Positions 53,154 through 62,446 of a DNA stretch of 64,000 nt are shown here, one piece after another. Numbering within the stretch: position 1 is the first letter of the stretch; each line of letters starts with the position of its first letter. The stretch comes from Wenzhouxiangella limi. GTDB lineage: Bacteria; Pseudomonadota; Gammaproteobacteria; Xanthomonadales; Wenzhouxiangellaceae. The notes under the pieces are model-generated. The model made no database searches. It was given only the letters and a program-made list of their open reading frames with translations, and was not told where the DNA came from. Made by a program: the position numbers and the translations under genes. The stretch spans positions 1 to 64,000 of the forward strand of contig NZ_JAAGSC010000037.1 in assembly GCF_010499265.1 (NCBI RefSeq). The letters run 5' to 3'.

Positions 53154-53342
53154 ATGGTGCTGGTGTTACTCTTGCTGGGCGCCCAGCCCTGGAGCCGGGT
53201 CGGCAACGACTACCTGCTGTTTTTGCCGATGATCATGCTGCCGGAGGGTTTTCTCAACGGCGCAGTGCTGACCATGCTGACGCTGCTCCGGCCTGCCTGG
53301 GTGCGCAGCTTCGACGACCGCGATTACATTGACGGAAAGTGA
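53154..53342 (+). CDS. Short membrane protein resembling the C-terminus of COG3235-type permeases
   Basis: A 62-residue protein, MVLVLLLLGAQPWSRVGNDY, then LLFLPMIMLPEGFLNGAVLT and a tail RPAWVRSFDDRDYIDGK. The 'PEGFLNG ... RPxWVRSFDDRxYxxGK' ending is what I remember of COG3235 energy-coupling-factor-like membrane proteins, which are about 200 residues long. Here only the last third is present. A TACACT -10-like box is upstream. Its TGA overlaps the GTG start of the diguanylate cyclase (4 bp), so translation is coupled. It could be a remnant or a real short partner. Confidence 0.5.
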   Translation: MVLVLLLLGAQPWSRVGNDYLLFLPMIMLPEGFLNGAVLTMLTLLRPAWVRSFDDRDYIDGK

Positions 53343-54388
53343 TCGAACCGGCTCAGAAATCAACGACTGAATCCCTGCTCGCCGTGCATCACCGGGATCG
53401 GCAGCGAAGGCAGGTGCTTCTGGCGCTGTTGGTCATTACGTTTCTCGGCGGGCTGTTCTTCGGCACGCTGAACTGGATGCGCGGCATCGTGGCCGCGGCC
53501 GTGATCGAGTTCGCGTTCGCAGCCTTTTGCGTCGTTGCCTATCCGTTTGTGCGCAGGACACGGCGCATTCACGTCTGGGCCCTGGCCGTGGCCCTGCCCT
53601 GGATTGTTTCAGTCTGGGTGGTGGTGGCCCTGCCAGCCGCCGCTTCCTCGGTCTTCATCTGGGCGCTGGTCCTGCCGATTCTGCTGATGTTTCTGCTGGG
53701 TCGCCGCATCGGTCTCGGCCTGTCGGTGGTTTCACTACTCGGGGCAATGGCCGTCGCCCTTCACCGCTTCGGCCTGCCGCGCAACCCGGATCAGATCGCC
53801 TACACCGCCAACCTGATCATTGCTGCGCTCGCGATTCTGGTGCTCTCTTATGTCTATGAGCGGGCCCGGGAAAAGGCGGAACTGGACCTGCGCTATCTGG
53901 CGGTGACCGACACCCTCACCGACCTGCCCAACCGCACGCTCGTTTACGAGAACTTTGCCGGAATGAAAGCGCTGGCGCTTCGGCAGGACAAGCCGCTGAG
54001 TCTGCTGTTGATGGATCTGGACCACTTCAAGCAGATCAACGATCAACACGGTCATGACGCCGGAGACCAGGTGCTGCGCGAAGTCGCGGATCTGCTCCGC
54101 AAGCGGCTGCGCCGGTCCGACCAGGTCTATCGCATGGGCGGTGAGGAATTCCTGGTGATGATGCCCGATACCAGCCTCGACCAGGCCGCTGCGCTGGCCG
54201 AGAATCTTCGCGGCCGCATCGAGGCCCTTGACCTGCGCTTTAATGATCAGTCTGCCCCGCTGACGGCCAGCATCGGCGTGACCCAGATGACCGCGCCCGA
54301 GGAAAGCTTCGACACGCTGCTGCGCCGGGCCGACCAGAACATGTACTGGTGCAAGGCGCGCGGGCGCAATCGTGTACGGGCCAGCTGA
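53339..54388 (+). CDS. Membrane diguanylate cyclase
   Basis: A 349-residue protein. About six membrane helices (35-175) precede a GGDEF domain (about 180-345) with the active-site variant RMGGEEF and an intact inhibitory I-site RRSD five residues upstream. LLLMDLDHFKQINDQHGHDAGDQVL is the metal/substrate region. It makes c-di-GMP and is feedback inhibited. GTG 53339 start overlaps the stop of the short membrane gene. Confidence 0.93.
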   Translation: MIEPAQKSTTESLLAVHHRDRQRRQVLLALLVITFLGGLFFGTLNWMRGIVAAAVIEFAFAAFCVVAYPFVRRTRRIHVWALAVALPWIVSVWVVVALPAAASSVFIWALVLPILLMFLLGRRIGLGLSVVSLLGAMAVALHRFGLPRNPDQIAYTANLIIAALAILVLSYVYERAREKAELDLRYLAVTDTLTDLPNRTLVYENFAGMKALALRQDKPLSLLLMDLDHFKQINDQHGHDAGDQVLREVADLLRKRLRRSDQVYRMGGEEFLVMMPDTSLDQAAALAENLRGRIEALDLRFNDQSAPLTASIGVTQMTAPEESFDTLLRRADQNMYWCKARGRNRVRAS

Positions 54389-54389
54389 A

Positions 54390-54533
54390 TTAACCCCCAG
54401 CGCGCAAGCGTTGACGCCGGCAGCGTTCCGAACAATAGCGGACCTCATCCCAGCAGGCGCGCCACTTCTTGCGCCAGATAAACGGTCGCCGACAAACGGG
54501 ACAGGTCTTGTGCGGAAGGTCTGATTTCTTCAT
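54390..54533 (-). CDS. DUF2256 zinc-ribbon-like protein, 47 residues
   Basis: A small protein from ATG 54533: [20 protein letters not shown], then [27 protein letters not shown] and YCSERC are the two Cys pairs of the DUF2256 family, with the conserved W-R-K-K-W-x-x-x-W-D-E-V core. In other genomes this family is often next to cryptochrome/photolyase genes. Here the nearest such gene, broken, is 13 kb away. It converges with the diguanylate cyclase with 1 bp between the stops. Confidence 0.82.
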   Translation of the reverse strand: MKKSDLPHKTCPVCRRPFIWRKKWRACWDEVRYCSERCRRQRLRAGG

Positions 54534-54591
54534 CGCCGCGATTGCAGCAGAGTCGCAATGAACGCGGCGTGCATTCGGCCACGCCGAACAG

Positions 54592-56628
54592 TCAGATCAA
54601 CAGACGCGGTATGGTCTCATCCCAATTGAGGGAACAGACGCGCTTTTCACCATCGGGCGTCATCTCGTAGGCGTCCAGCGTCGCATGCAGGAGAAACTCG
54701 CTGGCGGTGGAGGTGAGCACCATGCGGGTTACCGTGCGGATGCGCCAATCGCCGCGCGCCAGGCTGCGCTCCCAGAACGTCTCGGCCCGCGGCGTTCGGA
54801 AATCGTCGGCGGTCGAGGAATAACGTTCCACGGCGCGCGAGCGCACCTCGAGATCAATGTCGTCGAAACGCATGCTACCGCGATCGTCGATCACTTCCAG
54901 CGTCGATCGGTCGGCGGCCAGGTCCCGGTGCACCAGCCAGTTGTTGTCCGGCGCGATCAGCGTGGACACCGGCGCCGGGGCACTCGCTTCCGGCTCCTTG
55001 AACGGCGCAAGGGCCTGATCACTCTCCCGCGGCGGCCGTTCCGGCAGCGTCAGACGACAGTGCTCGGTAAAGACGTTCAACCGCACCGGTTCGGGCGGCG
55101 GCCAGGCCAGCGGCCAGTACGAGGTCGAAACAGACAAACGCAGTCGATGACCGCGCGGAAACGCGTGGGCGATACCGTTCATTTCGACCCGCACCCGGTA
55201 TTGTTTGCCCGGCTCCAGCGGTTGCGGATCTTCACTGCCGTAGCGATGGGTCAGGTTCAACAAGCCGTAGGTGACACGCGTCGCTCGATCATCGGGAGAG
55301 ACGTCCGACAAGCGGACCGCCACCATCGCGACCGGCCGCTCGGCACTGACTTCCAGATCGACCAGCGGTGACCCCATGATTTCAAGATCCTCGGCAAGCG
55401 GCTCGCTCTGGAACACCAGCGCCCCGCCGTCCTCCTCGCGCTGGTCGTGGGCCAGATCGGGCCCGGCTCCATAGGCGCACCACTTCCCCGCGAACAATCC
55501 CACCGTCAGCGGTGACTGCACGGTATGGTGGAGCGGCGTCGGCTCCTCGTTGCCGTCGACCAGAAGATGGCGCGAGAAACGATAACTCCGGTCCCGCAGA
55601 TCGGGGCTTGGCCAGGTGTTTTCGGCTACCCATCGACCGGGCCGCTCGGGATAATGCGTTGTCGGCCGGACGCTGTCTTGCATCCACACGCGCAGCCTCG
55701 GTTCATCCATGATTCCGGTGTCGCGGCCTTTCAGCCAATAATCCCACCACCGCAAGAGTTCCTGGACAAAGCCGATCGCCGGACCGGGCACGCCAAGATG
55801 CGGATACATGTGACTCCAAGGGCCGATCAGGCCCTTGCGAGGGCACTGCAGATTTCTCATCAGGCGAAAAACAGCATTCGAGTAACCGTCGGTCCAGCCA
55901 CTGACCGAGTACACAGGACAGCGGATCGCCGCATAGTCTTCGTTCACCGAGCCGTGTCGCCAGTAGGCATCCCGGCGCTGTCGTCGCAGCCACTTGTCCA
56001 ACCACAGGCCGCTGCCCTGCAATCGCTCGAACCACATTTCACGCCAGCGCTCGCCAACCAGTTCCGGATCTGGTGGCAAGGTGTTGTAGGCGAACATGAC
56101 CGATGCCCAGGAGATGTTGTCGCCCAAAAGGCAGCCGCCCATGTGGTGGACATCGTCGGCGTAGCGATCATCGCTGGCGCAGACGGCGACGATGGCCTTG
56201 AGCTCGGGCGGCTGCATCGCGGCGATCTGGAGTGCGTTGAAGCCACCCCAGGAAATGCCCATCATCCCGACATCGCCGTTGCACCAGGGTTGCTCACCCA
56301 GCCATTTCAGGACGCTGACGCCATCGTCAAGCTCCAGCTGCAGGTATTCATCTTCAAGCACCCCGCCGGATTCGCCGCTACCGCGCAGATCAACGCGCAC
56401 GCAGGCGTAGCCGTGGCCCGCCATGTAGGGATGCATCATCTCGTCGCGAACTGCCGTTCCGAAGCGCTTCCGATAAGGAATGTATTCGAGTATGGCGGGA
56501 ACGGGCTCGCCGTGACGCGGCCGCCAGATGCGGGCGGCCAGAGAGACGCCGTCGGCCATGGGAATCCAGACGTTGGATTCCTCAGTGACCTCTTGGGGAA
56601 GATCCTGCGGTCTGACAAGCTTCATCAA
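54592..56628 (-). CDS. CocE/NonD-family hydrolase
   Basis: A 678-residue X-Pro dipeptidyl-peptidase/cocaine-esterase type hydrolase. The catalytic core (about 20-330) has [10 protein letters not shown], the nucleophile elbow [12 protein letters not shown], acid in [10 protein letters not shown], and His in GPWSHMYPH. The C-terminal jelly-roll (about 380-600) has [21 protein letters not shown]. It is cytoplasmic by its lack of a signal peptide. Located 30 bp downstream of an ATP-grasp gene and probably cotranscribed, hinting at a ligase/hydrolase pair acting on the same amide or ester. Confidence 0.87.
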   Translation of the reverse strand: MMKLVRPQDLPQEVTEESNVWIPMADGVSLAARIWRPRHGEPVPAILEYIPYRKRFGTAVRDEMMHPYMAGHGYACVRVDLRGSGESGGVLEDEYLQLELDDGVSVLKWLGEQPWCNGDVGMMGISWGGFNALQIAAMQPPELKAIVAVCASDDRYADDVHHMGGCLLGDNISWASVMFAYNTLPPDPELVGERWREMWFERLQGSGLWLDKWLRRQRRDAYWRHGSVNEDYAAIRCPVYSVSGWTDGYSNAVFRLMRNLQCPRKGLIGPWSHMYPHLGVPGPAIGFVQELLRWWDYWLKGRDTGIMDEPRLRVWMQDSVRPTTHYPERPGRWVAENTWPSPDLRDRSYRFSRHLLVDGNEEPTPLHHTVQSPLTVGLFAGKWCAYGAGPDLAHDQREEDGGALVFQSEPLAEDLEIMGSPLVDLEVSAERPVAMVAVRLSDVSPDDRATRVTYGLLNLTHRYGSEDPQPLEPGKQYRVRVEMNGIAHAFPRGHRLRLSVSTSYWPLAWPPPEPVRLNVFTEHCRLTLPERPPRESDQALAPFKEPEASAPAPVSTLIAPDNNWLVHRDLAADRSTLEVIDDRGSMRFDDIDLEVRSRAVERYSSTADDFRTPRAETFWERSLARGDWRIRTVTRMVLTSTASEFLLHATLDAYEMTPDGEKRVCSLNWDETIPRLLI

Positions 56629-56658
56629 ACCCTACTAGTCGGTTGCGATGGAGGCCGT

Positions 56659-57978
56659 TCACTCATCGGCGTCGATCTTGAAAGGCAGCATTTCCTCGAC
56701 TTTATCGAACCGATCGAGCAGTTGTTTCTGACGGTCCGCGCCCAGGAAAACCACGGCAATCTCGTAGCTATAGCTGTCCTGGAACTTCAGGTCGCTCAGC
56801 CTCGTTCCTTCCTCGACCAGAGGCAGCACAAAGGCATCGGGATAGCGTTCCCTGACGCGCTCGATATCGTCCTCATCAGGCACCTGGCGGACAACACCGT
56901 CGGCGACCTCGTCTTTGAAGATTCGCATCATGAATTTTCCGGACAGCTCGTGCTCGCCTTTGCGGTGCGGCATATCCGGTTCGCGTCCCAGCGCCAGGTC
57001 CAGCACCACCTTGTGGTTGGTGGCCCCATCCACCATAAAAAACAGCGGCGAATGCGATTTCGAGATTCTCGAGTTGACCTCCAGCAGCATCAGGCTGTCG
57101 TCGTCGTGATCCCAGAAGAACTCGATGTTGAAAGTGCCCTGGTCGTATTCAATATGGCGCATGAAAGTCCGCGCAGCCTTGATCATTCTGGCCTGGATTT
57201 CTCGCGGCAGCTTGGATGGATATTGGTAACGTGAAAAACTCGATTGATGCTTTCCCGAGCGCAGCGAATCTATCGCGCCGAAGACCTGGACTTCGCCATG
57301 CCAGCAATAGCCTTCCACCGTGGCCTGGAAACCGGAGGAAATGATCTCCTCGGCAATGCAGTGGTAACCGTCTACTGCTGCAACCTCTTCGGGTTGATCC
57401 AGCAACGCGAGAAACTCGTTGAAGGGCTTTGCAAACAAGCCGATCTTTTCGCGGATCTCCGGAATGTGTTCACGCAAGGCGTCGGGACCATCGATGTAAA
57501 AACCGAGGAAAGAGGAATGCGACTTGACGGGTTTGAGCCAGAAGGGGTAATTGATCCGCACCTCGGCGGCCGGATCCTCCGAGAAAGGGTTCAAGGCCTG
57601 GAACTCTGGCACCATGTCCGGCAGAACCTTCTTTTGCTCCAGGCGCGACCAGTACTTGTGCTCGCAGCGCGCTACCGCCTCCAGCGGCTGAGCCGGCAGC
57701 CCGGCATCGTGGGCAACAACGGGTACGAAGGAACTGGTTGGAAAGTCCCAGTAGCCCATCACCGCATCAGGTCCGCCCTCGACCTCAGTGAACCGCTTTT
57801 TCGCCCGCTCTCTGACCTCATCAAGGCTTGGATATTCGCCGCCTTCCGCGTCAACGATTTCAGATAGATCAAGCAGCGGATGGAAGCAGTATTTCTCCTC
57901 GCTGCCTGCTTGATCGTCGATCGTTTCCAGCAGCTCCTCGTTGAATGGGTCAAGACCCATCACGAAAACGTTTTTCAT
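56659..57978 (-). CDS. ATP-grasp domain protein
   Basis: A 439-residue protein from ATG 57978 (MKNVFVMGLDPFNEELLETI); the frame extends to 58023 without homology. Its N-terminal pre-ATP-grasp fold leads to an ATP-grasp: YPFWLKPVKSHSSFLGFYID (ATP lysine), AEEIISSGFQATVEGYCWHG, FNIEFFWDHDDDSLMLLEVNSRISKSHSPLF (metal-binding E...N). Such enzymes ligate a carboxylate to an amine, thiol or other acceptor via acyl phosphate. Together with the CocE/NonD hydrolase downstream it may be part of a small-molecule pathway. Confidence 0.83.
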   Translation of the reverse strand: MKNVFVMGLDPFNEELLETIDDQAGSEEKYCFHPLLDLSEIVDAEGGEYPSLDEVRERAKKRFTEVEGGPDAVMGYWDFPTSSFVPVVAHDAGLPAQPLEAVARCEHKYWSRLEQKKVLPDMVPEFQALNPFSEDPAAEVRINYPFWLKPVKSHSSFLGFYIDGPDALREHIPEIREKIGLFAKPFNEFLALLDQPEEVAAVDGYHCIAEEIISSGFQATVEGYCWHGEVQVFGAIDSLRSGKHQSSFSRYQYPSKLPREIQARMIKAARTFMRHIEYDQGTFNIEFFWDHDDDSLMLLEVNSRISKSHSPLFFMVDGATNHKVVLDLALGREPDMPHRKGEHELSGKFMMRIFKDEVADGVVRQVPDEDDIERVRERYPDAFVLPLVEEGTRLSDLKFQDSYSYEIAVVFLGADRQKQLLDRFDKVEEMLPFKIDADE

Positions 57979-58063
57979 GAAACCCTCCTGTGCGCTTCCT
58001 GTCAGGATCACCTGCCAGTTCAATCGGTATCAGCGTGGGTTATAGATCCTGGACTTGAAAAGC

Positions 58064-58264
58064 TCAGTCGATGACGAAGGTCAGTTTCATGATGACGCGG
58101 TATTCGATGATGCGACCATTCTCGATGGCCACTTTCTGCTCCTTGATCCAGGCGCCCTTGACGTTTTTCAGCGACTCTTCGGCTTTTGCGATACCGCTGT
58201 TGATGGCATCTTCGAAACTGGTTGTGGATTCTGATGAAATTTCGATGGTCTTGGCAATACTCAT
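58064..58264 (-). CDS. Dodecin
   Basis: A 66-residue flavin-binding dodecamer protein: MSIAKTIEISSESTTSFEDA, then SLKNVKGAWIKEQKVAIENG and a last strand YRVIMKLTFVID. The Trp in GAWIKEQ is the residue that stacks on flavin. It stores or buffers FMN/riboflavin. The ATG at 58309 gives a longer N-terminus without homology, so 58264 is preferred. It is upstream of the ATP-grasp gene on the same strand, 85 bp away. Confidence 0.93.
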   Translation of the reverse strand: MSIAKTIEISSESTTSFEDAINSGIAKAEESLKNVKGAWIKEQKVAIENGRIIEYRVIMKLTFVID

Positions 58265-58475
58265 GGCTGACTCCTTATGGCGGTCTGTCGAATGCATCAG
58301 AAAAATCACTTAAAAAGCGATTTCTCCAATCAAGCCTGTTTGGTAAACAGTCCGTCCGCTCGGCGGTAGACTCAAGCTATTAATCACCACCCTAACAACC
58401 CTTAGGTTGGTGCGCAGGCCAATCGGCAATATCCATCCGATCGATTGCCTTTTTCGCAATAAAAGGAGTGCACTG

Positions 58476-59237
58476 ATGCCGAATCAGACCGCCAAGAAGG
58501 CCACGATACACCGCATGGTGACCGACGAGCACGTGTGCCCGTTCGGGCTGAAAAGCAAGGCGTTGCTTGAACGTGAAGGCATGAAAGTCGACGACCAGTG
58601 GCTGACCACGCGCGAGCAAACCGACGCGTTCAAGGAAAAGCACGACGTCGAGACCACGCCCCAGACCTTTATCGACGGCCGCCGCATCGGCGGCTACGAA
58701 GAGTTGCGCGAGTATTTCGGCAAGTCCGTGCCCGATCCCGAGGCCACCAGCTACCAACCCATCATCGCGATTTTTGCCACCAGCTTGCTGATCGCGCTTG
58801 CGTTCAGCTGGGCGGCCACCGGCGGCCTGTTAGGCTTGCGAACCGTTGAGTGGTTTGTCGCAACGGCCATGTGCTTGCTCGGACTGCAGAAGCTCAAGGA
58901 CCTCGAGAGCTTCAGCAATATGTTTCTCAACTATGACCTGCTGGCCCAGCGCGAGGTCCGCTATGGCTACGTCTATCCCTTTGCCGAGACCGGGGCCGGG
59001 ATTTTGATGATCGCCGGCGCGCTGATCTGGCTGGCCGCCCCGGTGGCGCTTTTCATCGGCACGGTCGGGGCCGTTTCGGTGTTCAAGGCCGTCTACGTCG
59101 ACCGGCGCGAGCTCAAGTGCGCCTGCGCCGGCGGCGACTCCAACGTGCCGCTGGGCTTTGTCTCGCTAACCGAAAACCTGATCATGGTGCTGATGGGCAT
59201 CTGGATGCCGCTGCGAATGTACGTGCTGCAGGGCTAA
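58476..59237 (+). CDS. Glutaredoxin-MauE fusion membrane protein
   Basis: A 253-residue protein from ATG 58476. The N-terminal glutaredoxin-like domain has HVCPFGLKSKALLE (one Cys; the second active-site position is not Cys), TTPQTFIDGRRIGGYEELREYF. The C-terminal MauE/DoxX-type region has about four membrane segments (FATSLLIALAFSWAATGGLL ... LTENLIMVLMGIWM) with CACAGGDSNVPLG. The combination suggests redox transfer at the membrane. An AAAAGGAG Shine-Dalgarno precedes the start. Confidence 0.83.
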   Translation: MPNQTAKKATIHRMVTDEHVCPFGLKSKALLEREGMKVDDQWLTTREQTDAFKEKHDVETTPQTFIDGRRIGGYEELREYFGKSVPDPEATSYQPIIAIFATSLLIALAFSWAATGGLLGLRTVEWFVATAMCLLGLQKLKDLESFSNMFLNYDLLAQREVRYGYVYPFAETGAGILMIAGALIWLAAPVALFIGTVGAVSVFKAVYVDRRELKCACAGGDSNVPLGFVSLTENLIMVLMGIWMPLRMYVLQG

Positions 59238-59256
59238 AAAGCCCCGCGTCTCGCCG

Positions 59257-59772
59257 TCAGCCCAGCTGATCGAGCAGCGCCCGGCAAAACGCCGGCAGGT
59301 CATCGGGCACGCGGCTGGAGATGAGGTGGCCGTCGACGACGACTTGTTCGTCGACCCACTCGCCGCCGGCGTTGACCATGTCGTCGCGGATGGAAGGGAA
59401 GGAGGTCACCCGGCGACCGCGGATGATGTCGGCCGAAACAGCCATCCAGCCGGCGTGACAGATCCAGGCGACCGGCTTTTCGCGCGCGCTTAAGGAGCGG
59501 ACCAGGGCCACCATGGCCTCGTTTCTGCGCATCTTGTCCGGCGCCATACCGCCCGGGATGACGACCGCATCGAAGTCATCGGCGCTGACCTCGGACGCAT
59601 CGGCGTCGGGCGTGACCGCGTAGCCCTTGCCGGAGTGGTAGACCTCCTCACCGCCGCCGACGACGCTGACCTTGTAGCCGGCCTCGATCAAGCGCAGCCG
59701 GGGGTAGTGCAGTTCCAGTTCCTGATAGCCGTTTTCGACCAGGATGGCGATGTGCTTGGTGCTGGCGTTCAT
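59257..59772 (-). CDS. DJ-1/PfpI family protein
   Basis: A 171-residue protein of the PfpI/YhbO subgroup: HIAILVENGYQELELHYP, DAVVIPGGMAPDKMRRNEAMVALV, and the nucleophile elbow AWICHAGWMAVSADI with Cys-His. Members show protease-like, glyoxalase or deglycase activity. Convergent with the glutaredoxin-MauE gene, 19 bp apart. Confidence 0.91.
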   Translation of the reverse strand: MNASTKHIAILVENGYQELELHYPRLRLIEAGYKVSVVGGGEEVYHSGKGYAVTPDADASEVSADDFDAVVIPGGMAPDKMRRNEAMVALVRSLSAREKPVAWICHAGWMAVSADIIRGRRVTSFPSIRDDMVNAGGEWVDEQVVVDGHLISSRVPDDLPAFCRALLDQLG

Positions 59773-59871
59773 GTCGTTCCACCTCGATTTGAAGTCCGCC
59801 TCCAGTATGAAGAACCGGCTGCGGGCGCGCCGAAATCAGGCGCGAATCCGGCAAAAGTGGACGTCAGTCTC

Positions 59872-61239
59872 TCACCGCACCCGATGCCAGCGGGTCTGGC
59901 GCCCGGCCAGGTAGATCACCTTTTCACCGTCGAAGACGGCGGTCTGCTCGAGCTTGATGTTGACCAGCTGACCGTCCCACTCGGGCACCTCGGTCTTGAT
60001 GCTGCCCTCGATGGCGTAGGCGGTGTTGGCGTACAGCGGCCAGTCGCCGGTGCCGGGCACCTCGGCGGGCAGGTCCCACATGCCGATGGTCGGTCCCGGG
60101 CCGTGGCCGAAATAGCCGATCGGATGGGTGTAGATATTGAACGACCAGGGTTCGTCGTCCATGCGCTGCTGGGCCCGGGCGAGTATCTCGTTGCCGGTCC
60201 GGCCGCTGACGAACTGTTCTGTCAGCAGGTCCTGCCAGCGGTTGCCCTGGGCCAGCGCGTCTTTGAGTCCCTGCGGCACATCGGCCTCGCCGGGCTTGAG
60301 GACGTAGGCCATTTCCTGGGTGTCGGTACACAGCTTGAAATAGCAGATGCCGACATCGGTATGCAGCACGTCACCGGGCTGGATCACGCCGCTGATGCCG
60401 CAAAACGGCGTGTCTTCATCGCATTCCACGCCCGGGCGCTGCAGGTTGACGTAGGGCATGAACCAGATCGGCAGCCCCAGCGCCTCAAAGCGCTGGCGCA
60501 GGAACCAGGCGACATCGTCGGTGGTGGTAACCCCGGGCGTGATGGCGCGGCTGGAAAAACCCTCGGCGATGACGCCGCGGGCGATCGACACAACGTGCGG
60601 ATAGACCGCCAGCTCCTGCTCGCTGCGCGTCTCCAGCCAGCGGATAACCAGGTCTTCGGCCGGCACCAGGCGGTCTTCAAAACCCTCCGGTAGCGCGGCG
60701 ACGAGCTTCTGGTGCAGGCCATGGGTGAGGCCGTCGGCTTCCGGCCAGGTGGCCGACACGTTGATGCCGATGCGGGCCGGGTCGCGCTCGCCGATCAGCT
60801 CACCCAGGGCGGCCCACTGGGCGTCCAGCGAGCCGCCCGACCAGGCTTCCTCATAGGGCTCGCCGAGCGGATAGCGGTTGACCGTCAGGCGATCGACGCC
60901 GCCGTCTTCCTGGCGGTGGAAAACCAGCATGGTCGTGCGCCGGGCGGCGAAGCTCGGCTGCGGCACCAGGGTGAAGTAGACCGGATCCTCGGCGTACTCG
61001 CGGTTGAGCACCAGCCACATGTCCAGGTCGGCCTCGGCCATCAACTCGGGCAGCAGGTTTTCCAGCCGGTCGCTCAGCAAACGGTTTTCCGGCTCGATGC
61101 GGGCCCGGGAGTCGATCACCGCGTGCGCGGCCGGTTGAACAATCACGCCCTGCTCAGCCTGACCCCAAACCGCAGGCGTAGCTACCGAGGCGCAGAGGAC
61201 GGCGCAAAGAACCCAAAAGCGAATAATGTGTAAATCCAT
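59872..61239 (-). CDS. Exported M24 family (Xaa-Pro) aminopeptidase-like protein
   Basis: A 455-residue protein: signal peptide MDLHIIRFWVLCAVLCASVA, a creatinase-type N-terminal domain (about 40-220) and a pita-bread M24 fold (about 235-450). Likely metal ligands are Asp in LHTDVGICYFKLCTDTQEMAY, His in HPIGYFGHGPGP, and Glu in AIEGSIKTEVPEW. PGVTTTDDVAWFLRQRFEALG fits the family. It is a periplasmic peptidase. A 14-bp palindrome lies 76 bp before the ATG. Confidence 0.85.
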   Translation of the reverse strand: MDLHIIRFWVLCAVLCASVATPAVWGQAEQGVIVQPAAHAVIDSRARIEPENRLLSDRLENLLPELMAEADLDMWLVLNREYAEDPVYFTLVPQPSFAARRTTMLVFHRQEDGGVDRLTVNRYPLGEPYEEAWSGGSLDAQWAALGELIGERDPARIGINVSATWPEADGLTHGLHQKLVAALPEGFEDRLVPAEDLVIRWLETRSEQELAVYPHVVSIARGVIAEGFSSRAITPGVTTTDDVAWFLRQRFEALGLPIWFMPYVNLQRPGVECDEDTPFCGISGVIQPGDVLHTDVGICYFKLCTDTQEMAYVLKPGEADVPQGLKDALAQGNRWQDLLTEQFVSGRTGNEILARAQQRMDDEPWSFNIYTHPIGYFGHGPGPTIGMWDLPAEVPGTGDWPLYANTAYAIEGSIKTEVPEWDGQLVNIKLEQTAVFDGEKVIYLAGRQTRWHRVR

Positions 61240-61314
61240 GGACTGTTACCTTTTATTCTGGCTTTCCTAGCAAAGCGGGCTGGACGCTGGAGTCAGCGTA
61301 TCCCATTTTGTCAT

Positions 61315-61328
61315 GAAACTAGAGTTTC
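61315..61328. promoter_or_regulatory. Perfect 14-bp inverted repeat upstream of the M24 peptidase gene
   Basis: GAAACT-AG-AGTTTC is a perfect palindrome in the 160-bp region between the M24 peptidase (starts 61239, minus) and the GT9 gene (ends 61400). It lies 76 bp upstream of the peptidase start codon and could be an operator. No other evidence supports it. Confidence 0.3.
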
Positions 61329-61399
61329 GAAATAGCGCGGCCTGGCTGAGGCAGCGGCAGCTAACGGACTCGCTTTAGTCGTGGTCACGAGATGTTTGA

Positions 61400-62446
61400 T
61401 CAGCCCGACAGGCCCAGCGCTGACTCGACTGCCGATACCATCGCTTCGGGCGAGCGTGCATCCCGCCAGTCCCAGGCGCGGTTTTGACCGCCGTAGGGCG
61501 CATAGACCGAGCGGTCGGTCACCCGAAACAGCCCGAAGGTTGTGGCCCCAGAGGAAGCTGCCAGGTGCATCATTCCGCTATCGGTGGCCAGAACCAGATC
61601 CATCGCTCCCAACTGCGCGCATAAATCTCTTAACGCCCGGCTGTTCAATCGGGCATTTACCCGCTTCAACAAGGTCTGGCCATGGGCCGGCAAGACCTCG
61701 ATTAGCACAAGCTCGGGGATTCTTTGTCGCAGCAATAATACACACTCGTCCCACCATGACAGCGGATACGCGCGCCCCTTGTCGCCGAATGGATAGAGCC
61801 CGATGATCGGCCTTACCTTCAGCGCCCCTCCGGCAAGGCGTTCTATCTTACGATGACCGTCGATGCGTTCGCTTTCGGTTAACTTTAGCGACAGGGGAGG
61901 ATATTCGCTTGCTGGTGGCCGGGGAAGCGCCGAGCGCAGAGTGTCGACGGGCTGCAATGCCATGTGTCGACTCGCTGAGTCCAAGTGATCTGCTTGTCTT
62001 GGAGGCTCGAGCACTTGCTTTGCTTTAAGCCTTCGCGAGATCAGGCGTGCAGATTGCGACTGGGGGTCGACATTGATCACCAGGTCGTAATTGGCCGGCA
62101 AGCCATGGACGAAAGACCGGCGCAACAGCAACTTGAGCGCCGGCTTTGGTGTTTGAATAGATTTTCTGACCGAAGAAAACGTTTTGAAAATATCGTTGAG
62201 CCTGCCGCCGCCAACGATATCGATCTGCGCTGCTGGCCAGATTGATTCGATCTCCTGTACCAGCGGCGTGAGCATCAGTATGTTGCCGAGGCGATGGTTC
62301 GGACGAATGATCGCGACCCGCTCCGGCGCCGTGTCGATTATTGATCTACCATCAGAAGACCGTTGAGTGAAGCGTCCGGCCAAAAACTCGACGATCTGGC
62401 GCCGCCAGGCACGGCGCCTTCTGGAGGTCAGCCACTTCATACTCAC
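61400..62446 (-). CDS. Glycosyltransferase family 9 (heptosyltransferase-like)
   Basis: A 348-residue GT-B enzyme: VAIIRPNHRLGNILMLTPLVQEI (the GT9 acceptor motif R-x-x-x-x-G-D/N), LVINVDPQSQSARLISRR, and a C-terminal donor region GLYPFGDKGRAYPLSWWDEC plus LVLATDSGMMHLAASSGATTFGLF (D-S-G-x-x-H-L-A). It adds a sugar to lipopolysaccharide or a similar glycan. The codon use and GC content look lower than the neighbours, which suggests transfer. No signal peptide. Confidence 0.87.
   Translation of the reverse strand: MSMKWLTSRRRRAWRRQIVEFLAGRFTQRSSDGRSIIDTAPERVAIIRPNHRLGNILMLTPLVQEIESIWPAAQIDIVGGGRLNDIFKTFSSVRKSIQTPKPALKLLLRRSFVHGLPANYDLVINVDPQSQSARLISRRLKAKQVLEPPRQADHLDSASRHMALQPVDTLRSALPRPPASEYPPLSLKLTESERIDGHRKIERLAGGALKVRPIIGLYPFGDKGRAYPLSWWDECVLLLRQRIPELVLIEVLPAHGQTLLKRVNARLNSRALRDLCAQLGAMDLVLATDSGMMHLAASSGATTFGLFRVTDRSVYAPYGGQNRAWDWRDARSPEAMVSAVESALGLSG

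Noticed and set aside
55525..57234. 569-codon plus-strand open frame across the CocE/NonD and ATP-grasp genes
   Set aside because: It crosses two real minus-strand genes with intact motifs and shows no protein family pattern itself.
59231..59244. GGGCT-AAAA-AGCCC hairpin between the glutaredoxin-MauE and PfpI genes as a terminator
   Set aside because: The stem is only 5 bp and no T tract follows on either strand.
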